A DNA stretch of 52,094 nt, from assembly GCA_050331715.1 (NCBI GenBank), contig JBHJGO010000068.1, positions 1 through 52,094 of the forward strand. The letters are read 5' to 3'. Shown here in pieces: positions 36,627-48,100 of this stretch. This stretch comes from JBHJGO01 sp050331715. Lineage in GTDB: Bacteria; Cyanobacteriota; Cyanobacteriia; Cyanobacteriales; Microcoleaceae. The translations under genes were made by a program, and so were the position numbers. A model generated the notes under the pieces. It was not told the DNA's origin. It did not search any database and worked only from the letters and a program-made list of their open reading frames with translations. Numbering within the stretch: the first letter of the stretch is position 1; every line of letters starts with the position of its first letter.

Positions 36627-37940
36627 ATGACCTCAACTCAACCCCCATCTCCGCCGCTTGACCTTGACCGCATCGCTACAATTGTCGGGACGCATCAGGT
36701 TGTGCCCTGGGATCAGATAGAAATAACCCTACAGAAACGTTTTGCTCAGTCCGTTACCCCTGACACCCAGTTAGAAGCCGTTGCCTATCCTGAAACCCCT
36801 GAACAGCTCTCAGCTTTGGTCGCCTATGCTCAGGAACATCGAATTCCTTTGCTCCCCTGCGGCAATTGCAGCAAACTTCACTGGGGGGGTCTAGCTCAAG
36901 GAACAACCTTAGCCATTAGTACTGCTCGATTGAACCGTTTGATAGAACATGCGGTGGGTGACTTAACGGTAACGGTGGAAGCAGGAATGAAATTTGATGA
37001 TTTACAAGCAACTCTGGCCCAGGCCAATCAGTTTCTTGCCCTTGATCCCGCCTATTCAGATCAGGCAACAATCGGTGGTATTTTGGCGACGGCGGACACT
37101 GGAACATTACGGCATCGTTATCGAGGAGTACGGGATATGGTGCTGGGAATTTCCTTTGTGCGGGCAGATGGCCAACTGGCCAAGGCAGGCGGTCGCGTGG
37201 GCAAGAATGTAGCGGGTTATGATCTGATGAAATTATTCACAGGTTCCTATGGCACGTTGGGAATTCTAAATCAGGTGACGCTGCGAACCTATCCCATCCC
37301 GGAAACATCGGGGACAGTTTTGCTCACGGGAGAATCCAACAAAATTCACCAGGCAACTCAAACGTTATTGGCCTCTGCATTGACCCCTGTAACCGTTGAT
37401 CTACTCTCGCCACAGCTCCTTCAAACGTTGAATTCTGCGGGAAACCCAGAATCCCTGTTGGGCTTGGCGGTTCGATTTCATAGCTTAGGAGAGAGCGTTA
37501 AACAACAATCTCAAACATTACTGGATGTGGGAAAAACGTTGGAATTACAGGGAAATTTAATTGAAAACGAGGCTGAGTTTTGGCAGGGTTCCCAGGAATT
37601 CTGGCAAGCAGATAACCCAGAGAAAATCGTTTGCAAAATTGGCGTCTTGCCGACCGCAGCCGTTGAAACGTTAGTACAAGCTAAGGCTCCTGGAAAAATT
37701 CATGCAGGTTCAGGGCTAGGTATTCTGCAATTACAGGCTGACATCGCTGTAGAAACCTTAGAAAGGCTGAGACAATGGTGTGCAGCGCAGGGGGGTTTCC
37801 TCTCAGTTCTAGAAGCACCCAGAGAATTAAAGGATAATATCGAGGTGTGGGGCTTTTCCAGCAATGCGGAGAACTTGATGAAACGGATAAGGCAGAAATT
37901 TGACCCAAATTCTCTCTTCAGTCCACAGCGGTTGTTGTGA
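36627..37940 (+). CDS. glcE: Glycolate oxidase FAD-binding subunit GlcE
   Basis: The 437-residue protein has a PCMH-type FAD-binding domain: IPLLPCGNCSKLHWGG, LDPAYSDQATIGGILATADTG, the family run RYRGVRDMVLG and GGRVGKNVAGYDLMKLFTGS. The C-terminus ends FDPNSLFSPQRLL. With GlcD and GlcF it forms glycolate dehydrogenase, which returns photorespiratory glycolate to glyoxylate at the membrane. GlcF is encoded 1.5 kb downstream in the same direction, past a minus-strand RTX gene; glcD is not in the window. Confidence 0.93.
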   Translation: MTSTQPPSPPLDLDRIATIVGTHQVVPWDQIEITLQKRFAQSVTPDTQLEAVAYPETPEQLSALVAYAQEHRIPLLPCGNCSKLHWGGLAQGTTLAISTARLNRLIEHAVGDLTVTVEAGMKFDDLQATLAQANQFLALDPAYSDQATIGGILATADTGTLRHRYRGVRDMVLGISFVRADGQLAKAGGRVGKNVAGYDLMKLFTGSYGTLGILNQVTLRTYPIPETSGTVLLTGESNKIHQATQTLLASALTPVTVDLLSPQLLQTLNSAGNPESLLGLAVRFHSLGESVKQQSQTLLDVGKTLELQGNLIENEAEFWQGSQEFWQADNPEKIVCKIGVLPTAAVETLVQAKAPGKIHAGSGLGILQLQADIAVETLERLRQWCAAQGGFLSVLEAPRELKDNIEVWGFSSNAENLMKRIRQKFDPNSLFSPQRLL

Positions 37941-37953
37941 GCGATTGATGGGA

Positions 37954-38118
37954 TCACTCAAGGATTTGACGCAGATGCAGTTCACTTTCCAAGGGAGGCT
38001 CCTTGCTTTCTAGGTTGCCAGGAGGCCACTGAATCTCCTCAGCGGTTGATTCAGACAGCTCAGATTCGGATTTCAGAGCGTCGAGATCCTGGGCCGCTAT
38101 ATCTTGAGCAATCGTCAT
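37954..38118 (-). CDS. Small acidic hypothetical protein
   Basis: This 54-residue protein starts MTIAQDIAAQDLDALKSESE and ends PPLESELHLRQILE. It follows a strong GGAGGAC ribosome-binding site 6 bases ahead of the ATG. The WPPGNLESKEPPLE segment resembles a motif seen in short cyanobacterial proteins, sometimes near RTX or Uma2 genes. It is convergent with glcE, with a 13-base gap. The function is unknown. Confidence 0.6.
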   Translation of the reverse strand: MTIAQDIAAQDLDALKSESELSESTAEEIQWPPGNLESKEPPLESELHLRQILE

Positions 38119-38186
38119 GGTGTCCTCCAAGGCAATACTATGTAGTATAAAACATCAACTTCCCCACGCTCTTCTTAACCTCTATC

Positions 38187-38336
38187 TTAAAGACGGGTTT
38201 CTGTAAGGCACAAACAAATCCAGCGTCCGGAGTCACTTTGATACAGCAGCGGTTCAACCCGTTTAATCGTCGGATCTATAGCAATCGACCTGACTTTTCC
38301 CAAATCTAACAGAGACTGTTGTAGTGCTCTTGTGAC
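38187..38336 (-). other. Possible small gene or gene remnant without a normal start
   Basis: A minus-strand frame encodes a protein-like tail: SLLDLGKVRSIAIDPTIKRV, then EPLLYQSDSGRWICLCLTET and RL, ending at TAA 38187-38189. There is no ATG or GTG; TTG at 38301-38303 is the only start before the TGA at 38337. It may be the 3' end of a decayed gene between the RTX gene and the small acidic protein. Confidence 0.3.
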
Positions 38337-38386
38337 TCAGTAAGAAACGTCAGGTCAAAAATAGATGATTTGGGTTGTGACTCGAT

Positions 38387-39319
38387 CTAGAAAATCTCGA
38401 AGTCATCCACAGTGATTTCAGGATTGCCGACGAAGATCGCCACCTGTTCGCCCTCGAAGAATAACTCTCCCGTTTCCCGCACATAAACCAGTGGTGTATC
38501 TGCATCTTCCCGTTCGGAATCTGTATCCACCACAGTGAACTCGCTGTCTTCAACACTCGCTCCCAAAGATGAGAAAGTATCAGTTCCCAGAACAATCTGG
38601 TCAGTTCCAGGTTCAAATCCTACGACGGTGTCTGCATTGTCGCTGCCTGTGAAGCCGAAGCCAAAGCTATCGGAGCCGCCTTCAGTATCCACTAAGCGGT
38701 CATTGCCCTTGTCGCCAAACAGGGAGTCATTTCCACTGCCCCCTTGAATGGTGTCATTGCCGCCACCACCGTAGATTGTATCGTTGCCTGCTCCACCTTG
38801 AATTAAGTCATCATCTTGATTACCGAAGGCAGTGTCATTTCCATCACCACCCAGGATTGTGTCAGCACCATCAAGGCCAATCAGAGTGTCATCACCCGCT
38901 TCTCCAACAATGACATCATCACCACCATCCCCAAAGATTCGGTCATCGTCTGCTCCGCCGTAAAGCTCATCATCACCGGAACCCCCATAGATTTGGTCAA
39001 CTCCGGCACCACCGTAGACCGTATCCGCACCACTGTAGGCGAATATCAAATCATTTGCAGCACCACCAACAATAGAATCCGCTGCATCATCGAAACCTGT
39101 CTCTAGAATTGGTGAGACACCCGACAGCCTGAGTCCGGTGGTTGCACCTGCGAAGGAGAGTGTATCTGAACCAGATGAGCCTTCAACGCGATCAATTGGG
39201 TTGTCCCCGGTACTTTGAGAATTAGAGAACTGAACTCCCACCTCAAGGGCATCAATAGGTAGCAGGATCGTTCCACCAGAGATAACGTTTGGTATACTAG
39301 GGCTAGGAACTTGTGACAT
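38387..39319 (-). CDS. RTX calcium-binding repeat protein
   Basis: This 310-residue protein has a central block (about 80-210) of glycine/aspartate nonapeptides such as GGSGDDELY, GDGGDDVIV, GGAGNDTIY and GGSGNDSLF, which fold as a calcium-binding beta-roll. A C-terminal M10-type tail with FEPGTDQIVLG follows. There is no Sec signal. Such proteins are exported by type I secretion through an uncleaved C-terminal signal, and no ABC/HlyD genes lie in the window. AGGAG precedes the ATG by 7 bases. It interrupts the spacing between glcE and glcF. Confidence 0.88.
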   Translation of the reverse strand: MSQVPSPSIPNVISGGTILLPIDALEVGVQFSNSQSTGDNPIDRVEGSSGSDTLSFAGATTGLRLSGVSPILETGFDDAADSIVGGAANDLIFAYSGADTVYGGAGVDQIYGGSGDDELYGGADDDRIFGDGGDDVIVGEAGDDTLIGLDGADTILGGDGNDTAFGNQDDDLIQGGAGNDTIYGGGGNDTIQGGSGNDSLFGDKGNDRLVDTEGGSDSFGFGFTGSDNADTVVGFEPGTDQIVLGTDTFSSLGASVEDSEFTVVDTDSEREDADTPLVYVRETGELFFEGEQVAIFVGNPEITVDDFEIF

Positions 39320-39456
39320 AGGGTCTCCTCACATCGAAATTCAAGTTTTTAGAATTATAATAACTGAATCATACAAAAAATTAAGTATCGCAAATATCGC
39401 AGTCGGTCAAGGGATCAGGCGGCTTTGCTGACATTCATTACGCTCATTTAATAACA

Positions 39457-40866
39457 ATGCAAACTTCAGAGAACACGACAGACAATCTGAGTTCCAGTTT
39501 GACTCCTGCCAAGGCCAGTAATTTTCTGGGCCAAAATCCCCATCTTACCTCTCCAGAACTTCTGCCAAAATTCGACAGCACTAATCCGCCCGATCCAGAT
39601 TTAATCAACACTTGTGTTCACTGTGGATTCTGCCTTGCGACCTGTCCGAGCTACCGCGTGATTGGCAAGGAGATGGATTCTCCTCGGGGCCGCATTTACC
39701 TGATGGATGCGATTAATAAGTCAGAAGCACCCCTCCAGGAAACCACCCGTCAACATTTCGATACCTGTCTGGGGTGCTTGGCCTGCGTTACCGCTTGTCC
39801 CTCTGGCGTTCAGTATGACCAGCTCATTGCAGCAACTCGACCCCAGGTAGAACGGAATGTACCTCGCAACTTGGGCGATCGCCTGATCCGCAGCTTAATC
39901 TTCAGCCTCTTCCCCTATCCCCAACGATTACGGGCGTTGCTGATCCCATTAATGTTCTATCAGAAGTCAGGGGTTAGAACTCTGGTACGAGCCACGGGAT
40001 TGCTGCCAAAGTTGGCTCCTCGACTAGCGGCGATGGAATCGATTCTGCCGGAGTTAGGCTTGGACTCCCTAAAGAGTAACTGGCCAACCGTAATTCCCGC
40101 TCAAGGTGAGAAACGCTATCGAGTGGGATTAATTCTGGGTTGCGTACAACGGCTGTTTTTCTCTGGCGTGAATGCGGCCACAATTCGAGTTCTGACGGCC
40201 AATGGTTGTGAAGTGGTGATTCCTCCAGGTCAGGGGTGTTGTGCAGCCCTGCCAGAACATCAGGGGCAAACGGAACAGGCCCACGATTTAGCCCGACAGA
40301 TGATTGATAGCTTTGTCGATACCAATGTGGATGCGGTGATTATTAATGCTGCCGGATGTGGACACACCCTGAAGGAATATGGTCGGATACTTCAGGACGA
40401 TCCAGACTACCGGGACAAGGCCGAGAACTTTGCTGATCAGGTACGGGATGTGCAGGAATTCCTTTCAGAAGTGGGGTTGACCGCTTCCCTATCTCCTTTG
40501 ACAAAGGAACCAGAATTCCCTGTTGTATACCAGGATGCCTGTCATCTTTTGCATGGCCAGAAAATTAGTGTTCAGCCTCGACAGCTGTTGCAGCAGATTC
40601 CAGGGGTGAAGTTACGAGAACCGATAGATGCGGCCCTTTGTTGCGGGAGCGCAGGAGTTTATAACTTGCTGCAGCCTGAAGTAGCGGAGGAACTAGGCCA
40701 GCAAAAGGTCGAGAATTTAGTCCAAACGGGAGCGCAGTTAATCACATCGGCTAATCCGGGGTGTTCTCTGCAAATTCGTAAACATCTAGAACTGCAAGGG
40801 CAGCAGGTTCCTCTGATGCATCCCATGGAGCTTTTGGATTATTCAATTCGAGGAGAGAAGTTATAA
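39457..40866 (+). CDS. glcF: Glycolate oxidase iron-sulfur subunit GlcF
   Basis: The 469-residue protein has two 4Fe-4S motifs, CVHCGFCLATCPSY and CLGCLACVTACPSG, followed by two CCG-type domains with QGCCAALPEHQGQ, YQDACHLLHGQ and ALCCGSAGVYNL. The first 48 residues are a low-complexity lead. It is the electron-transfer subunit of glycolate dehydrogenase, paired with GlcE at 36627. It is convergent with the kinase gene at 40885, with an 18-base gap. Confidence 0.93.
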   Translation: MQTSENTTDNLSSSLTPAKASNFLGQNPHLTSPELLPKFDSTNPPDPDLINTCVHCGFCLATCPSYRVIGKEMDSPRGRIYLMDAINKSEAPLQETTRQHFDTCLGCLACVTACPSGVQYDQLIAATRPQVERNVPRNLGDRLIRSLIFSLFPYPQRLRALLIPLMFYQKSGVRTLVRATGLLPKLAPRLAAMESILPELGLDSLKSNWPTVIPAQGEKRYRVGLILGCVQRLFFSGVNAATIRVLTANGCEVVIPPGQGCCAALPEHQGQTEQAHDLARQMIDSFVDTNVDAVIINAAGCGHTLKEYGRILQDDPDYRDKAENFADQVRDVQEFLSEVGLTASLSPLTKEPEFPVVYQDACHLLHGQKISVQPRQLLQQIPGVKLREPIDAALCCGSAGVYNLLQPEVAEELGQQKVENLVQTGAQLITSANPGCSLQIRKHLELQGQQVPLMHPMELLDYSIRGEKL

Positions 40867-40884
40867 CGTTTCTAATACTCCCTT

Positions 40885-42192
40885 TTAACGCGCTTCTTCA
40901 ACTCCAGAATCAGGAATCCATAAGGTAAAGGTTGATCCCTGGCCGACGATGCTTTTCAGGGTAATGTCTCCGCCAATAGCTTGGCAGAGGCGTTTTGCAA
41001 TGGCTAAGCCCAATCCCAGACCTTCGTACTTGCGGGTGGTTGATTCTTCGACCTGGGTTAATGGATCAAAGATACGAGCTTGTTGCTCAGGGCTAATGCC
41101 AATTCCAGTGTCATGACAGGTAAAGATCACTACCTTTGGATCTGGCACGGCATTGAGGTTCAGTGCAGAATTAATTCCATCGCATTCTGGAGCAACCTGA
41201 CTCTGGTGTACGACCCTAACCTGAAGTGTAATGAATCCCTCGCGGGTAAACTTGCAAGCATTGGTTAGAAGATGGGCTAGAGAGCGACGGAGCTTTGTCC
41301 AATCCGTTGTGATGGAACCTGGAGAATTAATATACTGAATATCCAAAGTATTATGATTTTTCTCAGAAATTGGTCGTACCTGGGCAACCAGCTCCTGAAC
41401 TAAAGGTTCTATTTCAACCATCGTGAGTTGCAGATGAATATTGCCAATTTCAAGCTGGCTCATTTCTAGAACTTCGTTGAGCATCTGGAGTAGATGTTTC
41501 CCAGATTGATTGATCTGCTGTAGGTCAGGAATGAAATCTTCCAGTTGCTGATCGACAGCATCCATTTCCAACAACTCACTGTAGCCAATAATTGCATTCA
41601 GCGGCGTTCGTAGTTCATGGCTAGCCAGGGCAAGGAATTGACTCTTGGCCAAGTTAGCAGCTTCTGCTGCCTGTTTAGCCTGGGCTAGTTGCTGAATTGA
41701 CTGTTTTAGTTCAGTTTGGGTTTGTTGCAAATTCTCCAGTGTATGGGTGAGTTCAGTCGTTCGTTGTCTCACCTGAGCTTCCAGGTTTTGTTGCAAACGC
41801 GATAGGGTCAAGTGCGTATCAACTCGTGCCAGTACTTCTTGAATCTGATAGGGTTTGGTAATGTAGTCAACTCCCCCCACTTGAAAGGCTTTAACTTTGT
41901 CCAGTACGTCATCCAGGGCACTCAGAAAAATTACGGGAATCTCGCGGCTGGCCTCATCGACCTTCAATTGACGGCAAACTTCATAGCCATCCATCACTGG
42001 CATTCGAATATCCAACAAAATCAGGTGGGGCGGTTCTAGCTTAATCGAACGAAGGGCCATTTCACCATTCACGGCTTTCCGAACGTTATGGCCTTTTTCC
42101 AGTAGGATTGCAGAAAGAATCCGCAAGTTTTCCGGAGTATCATCAACGATGAGAATATCTGCGCGGGGGGACAGGGTTGAATCTTCTGTCAT
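40885..42192 (-). CDS. Response regulator / sensor histidine kinase
   Basis: The 435-residue protein has an N-terminal receiver domain (about 12-125, phospho-acceptor in LILLDIRMPVMDG), a coiled coil, a HisKA helix (SQFLALASHELRTPLNAI) and an HATPase domain ending in GLGLGLAIAKRL and GGDITLKSIVG. It has no membrane segment. It is the intact third gene of a three-gene sensor cluster: 7 bases after the hybrid kinase at 42200. It is probably phosphorylated by that kinase as part of one relay. Confidence 0.9.
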   Translation of the reverse strand: MTEDSTLSPRADILIVDDTPENLRILSAILLEKGHNVRKAVNGEMALRSIKLEPPHLILLDIRMPVMDGYEVCRQLKVDEASREIPVIFLSALDDVLDKVKAFQVGGVDYITKPYQIQEVLARVDTHLTLSRLQQNLEAQVRQRTTELTHTLENLQQTQTELKQSIQQLAQAKQAAEAANLAKSQFLALASHELRTPLNAIIGYSELLEMDAVDQQLEDFIPDLQQINQSGKHLLQMLNEVLEMSQLEIGNIHLQLTMVEIEPLVQELVAQVRPISEKNHNTLDIQYINSPGSITTDWTKLRRSLAHLLTNACKFTREGFITLQVRVVHQSQVAPECDGINSALNLNAVPDPKVVIFTCHDTGIGISPEQQARIFDPLTQVEESTTRKYEGLGLGLAIAKRLCQAIGGDITLKSIVGQGSTFTLWIPDSGVEEAR

Positions 42193-42199
42193 TGCGGTT

Positions 42200-45127
42200 C
42201 TAGGTCTGAGTCAGTTGAATGATCCGCTCAAAATCAAATTCTGCCACTAAGTGCCCTAGTGAATTTGACAACTGAGCCTGTTCGATTGGAATTTGCTCAA
42301 CCAACTCCTGCATCCGACAGTCATTTCCCACAATCGCTGCTTGATGCAGTTCAGCTCGCCATTCTGCTGGCATGATTTGTAGATTGGCTGACGTTAGCTC
42401 TGATAACGATTCAGAAGTTGGTGCTGTTGTTGTTGGGGGTGAAACCGTCTCCTCATAAAGATATTGTACCTGTAGATATTCGGCCATCTTGGCAAAAATA
42501 GTTTCTTCTCGAAAGGGCTTGGCCACAATGTCATCACATCCTGCCGCCAGAATTTCAGCCTCCTGCTGCTTGAGAGCATTAGCGGTCAGAGCAATAATCA
42601 CGGGAGCTTGATCTTGCAAGTGTTCTTGAGAGCGTTCTTTGATTTTTTGGGTGGCCTGGTAGCCATCCATCACTGGCATTTGCATATCCATCCAGACTAA
42701 ATGGGGATGCCAGGTTTCACAGGCTTGAATCGCTTCGAGTCCATTTGCCACCTCTCGAAGCTGGAATCCAATGGGGGCGAGTAGGGCATTCATCAACTGT
42801 CGATTGGTCGCAACATCATCAACGATGAGAATTCGGTATTCTGGCTGGTTTGCAGCAAGACCGATGACCTGCCCTCTGGAGTGTTCCGGTGCAACTTCAG
42901 CGTCCGAAACAGAAGTTGCCAGGATATTCAGATAAAACGTTGTACCCATCCCAACAGCACTGGTAACAGTTAGGTCGCCTCCCATCATCCGGGCAAATTT
43001 CTAGCTAATCGTTAACCCCAAGCCCGTCCCTTCCTGGGATTTGCGCCCCGTTTCCGTCTGAACAAATGCCTCAAATAGATTCTTCTGTTCTTCTGGGGAA
43101 ATGCCCTGGCCCGTATCTGAAACGGCAAATTGCAGGGCAATTGGGTCTGAAAACTGGAAATCAGTCGGTTGGTTGCCGATTGCTGAATGTGCTTGGTTAG
43201 GACGGGGATTGGGACTTGGGTTGACAGTGGAACCATTGACTGAATTGTTGAAGGTGTTGAAACTCCGAGAAACTCGCAGTGCAATTTCTCCAATTTCAGT
43301 GAATTTCGTGGCGTTGCTGAGTAGGTTTGTGAGAATCTGGCGCAACTTCCCTTCATCGGTTTCGATAAACTGCGGAACATCAGCCTCTCGCTCAAACCTG
43401 AAATCTAATCCCTTTGACTTGACTTTCAGAGAAAAGGTCTGCTCTAGAGTCTCCAGAAGTTGATACAAGTCGAAACTGGAGGTTTCCAGGGTCATCCGGC
43501 CTGCCTCAATTTTTGAAACGTCCAGAATATCGTTGATTAGACCCAGTAAATGCTGGCCGCTATTGTTGATAATTCCCAGATTGCGTCGTTGCTCTGAGGA
43601 GAGGGAGCGATCGCGATTCATAATCTGGGCAAAACCGAGAATCGCATTCAGGGGCGTTCGCAGTTCGTGGCTCATATTGGCCAGGAATTGACTCTTGGCT
43701 TGATTGGCCTGGTTTGCTCTAGCGGTTGCCTGTTTGAGTTGTTCCTCGGTTTGTTGATGTTCCTGAATTTCTTCCCGCAGCATCAGATTGGTATCTTTGA
43801 GTTGGAGGGTGCGTTCTTCCACCTGGGTTTCCAGGGATTCAAAGGAATGTTTCAATTGATCGGCCATCTCATTGAAGGAATGACTCAAATTTTCCAGCTC
43901 ACGGATGCCGCTCACTTGAACCGTTTGGCCGAGATCCCCGTCAGCAATATTCTGACTGGCCTGAACCAGTTTACGAATCGGTCGAGTGATCAGATGAGTG
44001 GTCAAAAGCCCTAGTATTGTTGCCAACGCTAGAGTGGCAGCACAGAGAAAAATGGTGCGGCGAACTGCTTCGTAAATTTCCTGATTGAATTCTGAGCGTG
44101 AAATGACTAGAACAACCAACCAGTCTAATCCTTTACTATCCGCAAAAGGAACAACTTGAACAGGAATGACATCAATGGATTGAAATTGATCCACCACTTG
44201 GGCTCTGAAGTGGACTTCCGTATTAATTGCATCAAGTGAATCAAATTGCTGCTCGATCTGTTGAGCTGTTTGCTGAATTAAAGTGTTCTTGCTATCCGTT
44301 GCCAGAATCCGCTCAGGTTCTCCATCTGGAGTCTTAGTCATGAGTTTGTCTTCTGGATTGGAGGATGCCACCAGCAGGCCATTACGCTCTATGATAAAGA
44401 TCTCGCCTGCTTTTCCCACTTCCAACTGTTGGATAATTGCTCCAATTTCATCAAGTTTGATGCTAACCGATGCAACTCCCAACAATTCGTTCTGAGAGTC
44501 ATAAACTCCCTGACTAGCTGCAATCACTAACTCATCAGAGGTCGCGGTATTGTAAATTTCACTCCAAACTGGAGATGACGTTTGGGCTGCCACTTGATAC
44601 CAAGGGCGATCTCTCGGGTCGAAGGGCTTCGTCTCAATTAGTTTAACGGGATTAGCCTGTTCATCCACACCCCATATTCTCAAGGTTCCATCCTTCGCTC
44701 GAAACAACACATGGGGATCAGCACTAGTAGACCCTTCAAAACCTGCTGGCCATCGATCAATCCCAATCACTTCTCCATCTGCAGTTCCGAGACCCACTCC
44801 CAATGTTCGCGGATGGGCTTGACTCGACCCGAGGAAATATTGTCTGAGTTCCGTCTCATTCTCTAGAGACAAAACCTCAGTCCTGAGATTACTGATCAAA
44901 AATTGATTAATCCGATGCGCTGAATTCAGGTAGGTTCTTAAATCGATTTCAACCTGTTTGACCACAATTTCGTTCAGTTCTCCCAGGATGTTATCTATTG
45001 CTTGTTGACCGTTGCGAAAGGCAAACCAGCCCGTTAATCCAACCGCTAGAAAGATTTGAATCAGAAATGGCACGGTGATCAGACGAGCTAGAGGAGTCGG
45101 TAGAAGTTTAGCGCGTGGTGGTTTCAT
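42200..45127 (-). pseudogene. Hybrid sensor histidine kinase with a TAG stop in the ATPase domain
   Basis: Read through, this is a 975-residue hybrid kinase. It has an N-terminal membrane segment (about 18-38), a dCache sensor domain, a second membrane segment (about 350-375), HAMP, a coiled coil, HisKA (SQFLANMSHELRTPLNAI), HATPase and a C-terminal receiver with phospho-acceptor in LVWMDMQMPVMDG. TAG at 43001-43003 follows GTGLGLTIS, just after the G2 box, and the frame goes on as KFARMMGGDLTV. The natural residue is probably Arg or Gln (CAG to TAG). The first product (43001-45127) lacks the end of the ATPase and the whole receiver. The gene starts 18 bases after the kinase at 45146. Confidence 0.87.
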
Positions 45128-45145
45128 CAGCTTGACTCCCTGTTC

Positions 45146-48100
45146 CTAAGCAAGATCAGTAGTTGTTGTTAACGCGGCAATCTGATCAAATTCAAAGTTC
45201 TCCGTTAGCTCCTGAAGGTGATGGGCTAACTGTTGATGTTCGGTGGGAATCTGCTGAATCAGGTCTAACATTTGCTGGTCTCGACCGATTAGTGCCGCTT
45301 GATGCAGAGTTTCAATCCATTCCTGCGGCATTACCTGGATGGCTACTGAGGTAATCTGTTGAGCAGGTTCAGAACTTTGACGGGCTGCGGTGACATTCCC
45401 TTGGGCACTAGCGTCCTCCGCATAGCAATAGCGAACGCCCAAATATTGAGCCATTTTTTCAAACAAAATTGGTTCTCGAAAGGGCTTGCGAACAAAATCA
45501 TCACAACCCGCTGCCAGCACCGCCCCTCGATCCTGCTCAAAGGCACTGGCAGTCAGGGCAATAATGATCGTAGAATCCCCCTCTGCTCGAATTCGTCGAG
45601 TAGCTTCGTAACCATCCATTACGGGCATTCGCATATCCATCCAGATCAAATCAGGTTGCCAGCTTTGCCAGCAACTCAGCGCTTCCTGACCATCCTCTGC
45701 CTCTTGCACCTGAAACCCAACCCCCTCAAACAACTTGGTTAAAAGCTGGCGATTTTCCCAGCGGTCATCCACCACCAGAATACGATATTCTGGCTGATTC
45801 GGGGCGAGTCCAGTCACGGTTTGGGTAAACGATTGGTCAGGAACCAAAGTGGCATTTCCCGACTCGACTCGGATCGAAAAGACAAAGGTTGTTCCCTCTC
45901 CTAAAACACTGTCAACGGTGATATCTCCGCCCATCATCTGAATAAATCTGCGGCTGATTGGTAGTCCTAACCCTGTTCCCTGCTGCGATTGACGACCCGT
46001 TTCCGATTGGACAAAGGATTCAAAAATGGACTCTAGCTCCTCCGGCTGAATTCCTGGCCCCGTATCAGAAACTTGAAAATCCAGCCGAATAGCCTGTAGG
46101 GGGCTGTTAGCGAAGCGTGACGCGCCATCGGTTTCTTGCGCTCCACCAGATGGTTCCTGCACCAAAACATTCAAACTCACCCCACCTCGCTGGGTGAACT
46201 TAATCGCATTCCCCAAAAGATTCATCAAAACCTGGCGTAGTTTTCCCTGATCCCCATGAATGAACTGGGGTAACTCTTCATCTGCAACAAATTCCAGCGT
46301 CAATCCCTTTGCCTGAGCCTTGAGTTGAAACAACTGTTCTAGGCTCTTGAGCAGCCGTAGTAGATCAAAATCCGTTTTTTCCAACTCCATCTGACCCGCT
46401 TCAATTTTTGACAGATCCAACACATCATTGATCAAGGCCAGCAAATGTTCACCGCTGCTATTAATAATGCCAAGATGCTTCTGTTGTTCAGGACTAAAGC
46501 TGGTATCGCGGGCCATCAGTTGTGAGAAGCCCAGAATCGCATTCAACGGTGTCCTCAACTCATGACTCATATTTGCCAGGAATTCACTTTTTGCCCAATT
46601 TGCCGCCTCTGCCGCTTCTTTCGCGTGTTCCAGAGCTGCCTCCGATTGCTTCCGTCGAGTAATATCTTTCAGAATGGCTGTAAAAATATAGCCTTCCTGG
46701 GTCTCTAGTTTAGAAATTGAAACTTCAGCCGGAAATTCCTGGCCATTTTTCCGTAGCGCCAGCACCTCTTGAGTTCGTCCGGTTTGAGATGATTGGCCAC
46801 AGTCTGAACTGCTGTATTCCGGATCAAAGTAGTGGTAAATCTGGCAAGACACCGCAGGGAGTAATATTTTGATGGGCTTACCTCGAACTTCCGCCAGTTG
46901 ATAGCCGAAAATCCGTTCTGCACCCTGGTTAAATCGTAGAATTGCCTGATTCTGATCCACTGAAATAATCGCATCCTCAGCATTGTCCAGAATGCCTGCC
47001 AATTTCTGCTCACTTTCTTTCAGGGCTTGGGCGATAGCTTCTCGCTCCAGACTAATCGCAATAATTTCTCCAACTCGCTGTAGCAGTTTAATTTCCGTGT
47101 CATTCCAGGTTCGCTGGGCATGGATACTGTCACAACCAATGCAGCCGACCAGCCGACCGCGCCTGAACATTGAGACCAGTAGAAACGATTTGGTTTTTAA
47201 CTCCTGCCAATCCCGTCGATGGGCGATTTGTTCGGGGGGAAGTTTTTCAAGATCGCAGGCATGAACCATGTAGTGGGTTTGTAACTGTTGATAAAACCAG
47301 GAGTTCGGGTTCAGGTTGATGTCTTGAATCCACTGGGCTCCAGATGCGATCCCCGATCCGCACCATTCATGGGTAATGCTGTACTGATTCTGCTCCGTAG
47401 AGTACTGAATAATATAAACTCGGTCATTTTCAATAAACTGACCCAATTGCGCCAGAGTAAACTGAATTGCTGCATTAACCTCTTGTTGGTCTAGAAACTG
47501 CCGTGAAATTTGGCTGATCAGCCGATCCACCTCAGCCTGACGCTGAAGCACTAATTCCGTATTCTTGCGATCTGTAATGTCATTCAAGACAACCAGTTGA
47601 CAGGTCTGGCCCTTAAGTTCAATTAGTTCCGAAGAATACAACACAGTCTTGACTTCCCCAGAACGGGTTCGCAGTCGAGTTTCAAAGTCTTGAACAATAC
47701 CGTGACGCTCCAGACGCTGTATCAATTGCTCTCGATCCTCTGGGCTAGCCCAAACCTTAAGTTCCAGAGGCGTTTGTCCGATAACTCCTCCCGCTTCATA
47801 GCCAAAGAATTGAATTGCACTGGGGTTCATGTCGATCAGTTGATTGGTGTCAACCTGGACAATGAGGCTGGGACTGGGATTCGAGTGAAAGGCTTTAGAA
47901 AACTTGTTTTCTGAGAATCGAAGTTCTTGCTCGATTTGTTGACGGTCTTGAATTTCCTGGCGGAGTTGTTGCGTCCGTTCCTCCACTCGGTCTTCCAAGC
48001 TCCCAATCGCATTTCTAAGCTGGTTGCCCATGTGGTTAAAAGATTGGGCCAGAATTTCCAGCTCTTTGACACCCGTTTCTCTCACTTCTTGCCCCAGGTT

